Below are positions 61,672 through 64,000 of a stretch of 64,000 bases of DNA, piece after piece. Each line of letters begins with the position of its first letter. Position 1 is the stretch's first letter. The notes below the pieces were generated by a model. That model searched no databases. It had not been told where the DNA came from and saw only the letters and a list, made by a program, of their open reading frames with translations. Source of the stretch: Enterobacter sp. ENT03 (lineage in GTDB: Bacteria > Pseudomonadota > Gammaproteobacteria > Enterobacterales > Enterobacteriaceae); NCBI RefSeq assembly GCF_019218745.1, contig NZ_JAHUXA010000004.1, positions 62,001 through 126,000 of the forward strand, written 5' to 3'. The position numbers and the translations under genes are program-made.

Positions 61672-63627
61672 ATGAATGTAATGGAAACCGACCTGCACAC
61701 GCTTAAGGTCACTGATCCGTTTTTAGGTCAGTATCAGCAACTTGTGCGCAATGTGGTGATCCCTTACCAGTGGGATGCGTTGAATGACCGTATTCCGGAT
61801 GCCGATCCCAGCCATGCGATTGCGAATTTCCGCATCGCCGCCGGTCTGCAGGAGGGAGAATTTTACGGTATGGTTTTTCAGGACAGCGATGTGGCGAAAT
61901 GGCTGGAAGCGGTGGCCTGGTCCCTGTGCCAGAAACCCGATGCCGAACTGGAAAACACCGCCGATGAGGTGATCGCGCTGATTGCTGCCGCGCAGTGTGA
62001 CGACGGTTATCTCAACACCTGGTTTACCGTTAAAGCCCCTGGCGAGCGCTGGACAAATCTGGCGGAATGCCATGAGCTGTACACCGCCGGACATATGATC
62101 GAAGCGGCGGTGGCTTATTTCCAGGCCACCGGTAAACGCACGCTGCTCAATGTCGCCTGCCGCCTTGCCGATCACATTGATCGTGTCTTTGGCCCCGGAG
62201 TGGATCAGTTGCCTGGCTACGACGGGCACCCGGAAATAGAACTGGCCCTGATGCGCTTGTTTGAAGTGACCGGCGAAAAACGTTATTGCGATCGGGTGGC
62301 CTGGTTCGTGGAACAGCGCGGTACGCAGCCGCACTTCTATGATGTCGAATTTGCAAAGCGTGGCGGCACCTGGCACTGGCCGAATCACGGCACCGCGTGG
62401 ATGGTAAAAGACAAGGCCTATAGCCAGGCGCATAAGCCGCTTTCAGAACAGGACACCGCCATCGGCCATGCGGTACGTTTTGTCTATCTGATGACCGGCG
62501 TGGCGCATCTGGCGCGGCTGGCCGGTGATGAGGGCAAGCGTCAGGATTGTCTGCGTTTGTGGCAAAACATGGTCCGTCGTCAGCTCTATATTACTGGCGG
62601 TATCGGATCACAGAGCCGGGGCGAGGCGTTCAGCCACGATTACGATCTGCCGAACGATACGGTGTACGCCGAGAGCTGCGCCTCCATTGGCCTGATGATG
62701 TTTGCCCGGCGGATGCTGGAAATGGAAGGCGACAGCCAGTATGCCGACGTTATGGAACGCGCGCTGTATAACACGGTGCTTGGCGGCATGGCGCTCGACG
62801 GAAAACACTTCTTTTACGTTAATCCTCTGGAAGTACAGCCCCGTTCGCTGCCATTTAATCATATTTACGACCACATCCAGCCGGTGCGCCAGCGCTGGTT
62901 TGGCTGCGCCTGCTGTCCACCCAATATCGCCCGTCTGCTGACCTCTATCGGCCATTACATTTACACCCCGCAGGCGGATACGCTGTTTATCAACCTTTAC
63001 ATTGGCAACCGGGCAGAAATCCCGGTCGGCGATGGGACGCTGCGCTTACACCTTAGCGGTAATTTTCCCTGGCAGGAAAATCTCACCCTGCGTATTGAGT
63101 CGCCGGAGCCGGTGTCCCATACCCTGGCGTTACGCCTGCCCGACTGGTGCCCTGAACCTGCCATTATGCTAAATGGCGAACCGGTCGCCGGTGAGATCCG
63201 CAAAGGTTATCTGCATCTTCATCGTGTCTGGCAGGAAGGTGATACGGTGTCCCTGACGTTGCCAATGCCTGTGCGGCGGGTGTATGGCAACCCGCTGGTG
63301 CGCCATCAGGCTGGTAAAGTCGCCGTACAGCGCGGTCCGTTGATTTATTGTCTGGAGCAGGCCGATAACGGCGAGGAGCTGCATAACCTCTGGCTGCCGA
63401 AAGAGAGCGTCTTTACCGCGATTACGGGCAAGGGGATTTTTGCGCATAAAATTCTCATCCAGACCGATGGCTATAAACAGACTACTGCACAGGCCGACCA
63501 GCAGCCGCTGTGGCATTACGATGCCTCCCCGGCGAGCCGTACTCCGCAGAAATTAACGTTTATTCCGTGGTTCAGCTGGGCGAATCGTGGCGAAGGGGAA
63601 ATGCGCATCTGGATTAATGAAGGGTAA
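61672..63627 (+). CDS. GH127 beta-L-arabinofuranosidase
   Basis: Glycoside hydrolase family 127, the HypBA1 family, which releases L-arabinose from beta-1,2-linked arabinofuranosides of plant hydroxyproline-rich proteins. It has 651 residues and no signal peptide, hence cytoplasmic. The catalytic barrel is (alpha/alpha)6, followed by beta-sandwich domains. Zinc and catalytic residues are in YAESCASIGLMMF (E334, C336) and WFGCACCPPNIARLL (C414 and C415). By comparison with HypBA1, C414 is the probable nucleophile. ATG at 61672 lies 6 bp after AGGAG; an adjacent ATG (61669) is also possible. Translationally close to the symporter gene. Confidence 0.92.
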   Translation: MNVMETDLHTLKVTDPFLGQYQQLVRNVVIPYQWDALNDRIPDADPSHAIANFRIAAGLQEGEFYGMVFQDSDVAKWLEAVAWSLCQKPDAELENTADEVIALIAAAQCDDGYLNTWFTVKAPGERWTNLAECHELYTAGHMIEAAVAYFQATGKRTLLNVACRLADHIDRVFGPGVDQLPGYDGHPEIELALMRLFEVTGEKRYCDRVAWFVEQRGTQPHFYDVEFAKRGGTWHWPNHGTAWMVKDKAYSQAHKPLSEQDTAIGHAVRFVYLMTGVAHLARLAGDEGKRQDCLRLWQNMVRRQLYITGGIGSQSRGEAFSHDYDLPNDTVYAESCASIGLMMFARRMLEMEGDSQYADVMERALYNTVLGGMALDGKHFFYVNPLEVQPRSLPFNHIYDHIQPVRQRWFGCACCPPNIARLLTSIGHYIYTPQADTLFINLYIGNRAEIPVGDGTLRLHLSGNFPWQENLTLRIESPEPVSHTLALRLPDWCPEPAIMLNGEPVAGEIRKGYLHLHRVWQEGDTVSLTLPMPVRRVYGNPLVRHQAGKVAVQRGPLIYCLEQADNGEELHNLWLPKESVFTAITGKGIFAHKILIQTDGYKQTTAQADQQPLWHYDASPASRTPQKLTFIPWFSWANRGEGEMRIWINEG

Positions 63628-63694
63628 CGCGGCATTCGATCCGCGCGAGAATTCAGCCCATAATAAACATTCTATAAATTCAACAGGATGTTGT

Positions 63695-64000
63695 ATGAAC
63701 ACTGAAAACCGCGCGGTGATCGATACAAAACGTATTAAAGCCCGCAGCATTTATCGTTTACTGCTTATCGGCCTGAGCATTCCCATGGGCGTGCTGGGCT
63801 TTATTTTTGGGTTATTCGGCTGCTTTGGCTACGACACCGTGAGCTGGAACCAGCAGTATATCCATGGGCTGCTTGCGCTGCCGGTCGGGCTGTTTATCGG
63901 CGTCCTGATGAGCGCGATCATGACGGCCATCATCGGTTCGCTAAGTTGCCTTGGTCTGTGGATTTATAGCCGCTTCAGACCGCTAAAAATAACGGTCCTG
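63695..64000 (+). CDS. Small membrane protein, 3' end outside window
   Basis: 102 codons are visible, open to the window edge. After a short basic N-terminus (MNTENRAVIDTKRIKARS), two long hydrophobic segments follow: YRLLLIGLSIPMGVLGFIFGLFG and GLLALPVGLFIGVLMSAIMTAI. AGGA precedes the ATG. I do not recognise the family. Whether it belongs to the GH127 operon, 67 bp upstream, or stands alone cannot be told. Confidence 0.7.
   Translation, partial: MNTENRAVIDTKRIKARSIYRLLLIGLSIPMGVLGFIFGLFGCFGYDTVSWNQQYIHGLLALPVGLFIGVLMSAIMTAIIGSLSCLGLWIYSRFRPLKITVL

Overview
The window is a piece of a chromosome from a member of the Enterobacteriaceae, most like the Klebsiella / Enterobacter / Kosakonia side of the family. 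Roughly the first 45.6 kb follows, gene for gene, the E. coli block metE-metR-yigM-yigL-pldB-rhtB-rhtC-recQ-pldA-yigI-rarD-corA-uvrD-yigB-xerC-yigA-dapF-lptM-cyaY/cyaA-hemCDXY-glmZ-(pro, leu, his, arg tRNAs)-yifK-enterobacterial common antigen (ECA) operon-rho-trxA-rhlB-gppA. Identifications rest on recalled E. coli K-12 proteins, which match closely in sequence and length; no database search was run.

Layout. 1-5.4 kb: methionine synthase metE (cut by the left edge) and its activator metR, biotin transporter yigM, phosphatase yigL and lysophospholipase pldB. 5.5-8 kb: the rhtB/rhtC exporters, split by an Rpn-family nuclease gene with a repetitive tail. 8-19.9 kb: recQ, pldA, yigI, rarD, corA, the SOS-linked uvrD, then yigB-xerC-yigA-dapF-lptM and cyaY. 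19.9-26.8 kb: cyaA divergent from hemCDXY. 26.9-27.9 kb: sRNA GlmZ with a sigma-54-type promoter and two GlrR-type sites, then four tRNAs on their own strand. 28-40.4 kb: yifK and the ECA operon wecA-wzzE-wecB-wecC-wecD-wecE-wzxE-wecF-wzyE-wecG. The rffG and rffH genes normally found between wecC and wecD are missing. 40.7-45.6 kb: rho, trxA, rhlB, gppA.

At about 45.6 kb gene order leaves the E. coli pattern. gppA is followed by avtA and then the yia (plaR regulon) region, which lies on the other side of oriC in E. coli. This is the signature of one end of an origin-spanning inversion. Between avtA and plaR sits an accessory pair: a lipid-anchored glycine/serine/threonine-rich repeat protein and a TpsB (ShlB/FhaC-type) outer-membrane transporter with no conventional TpsA substrate beside it.

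The last 13 kb is sugar catabolism. plaR (yiaJ) is divergent from yiaK-yiaL-yiaX1-yiaX2-lyxK-sgbH-sgbU-sgbE. This is the Klebsiella-type operon, in which a DUF4862 protein and an MFS permease replace the E. coli YiaMNO TRAP transporter; it feeds 2,3-diketo-L-gulonate and L-ascorbate-related sugars to D-xylulose 5-phosphate. Next come an AraC-type regulator divergent from a GPH-family symporter and a GH127 beta-L-arabinofuranosidase, a likely module for plant arabinosides. The window ends inside a small membrane-protein gene.
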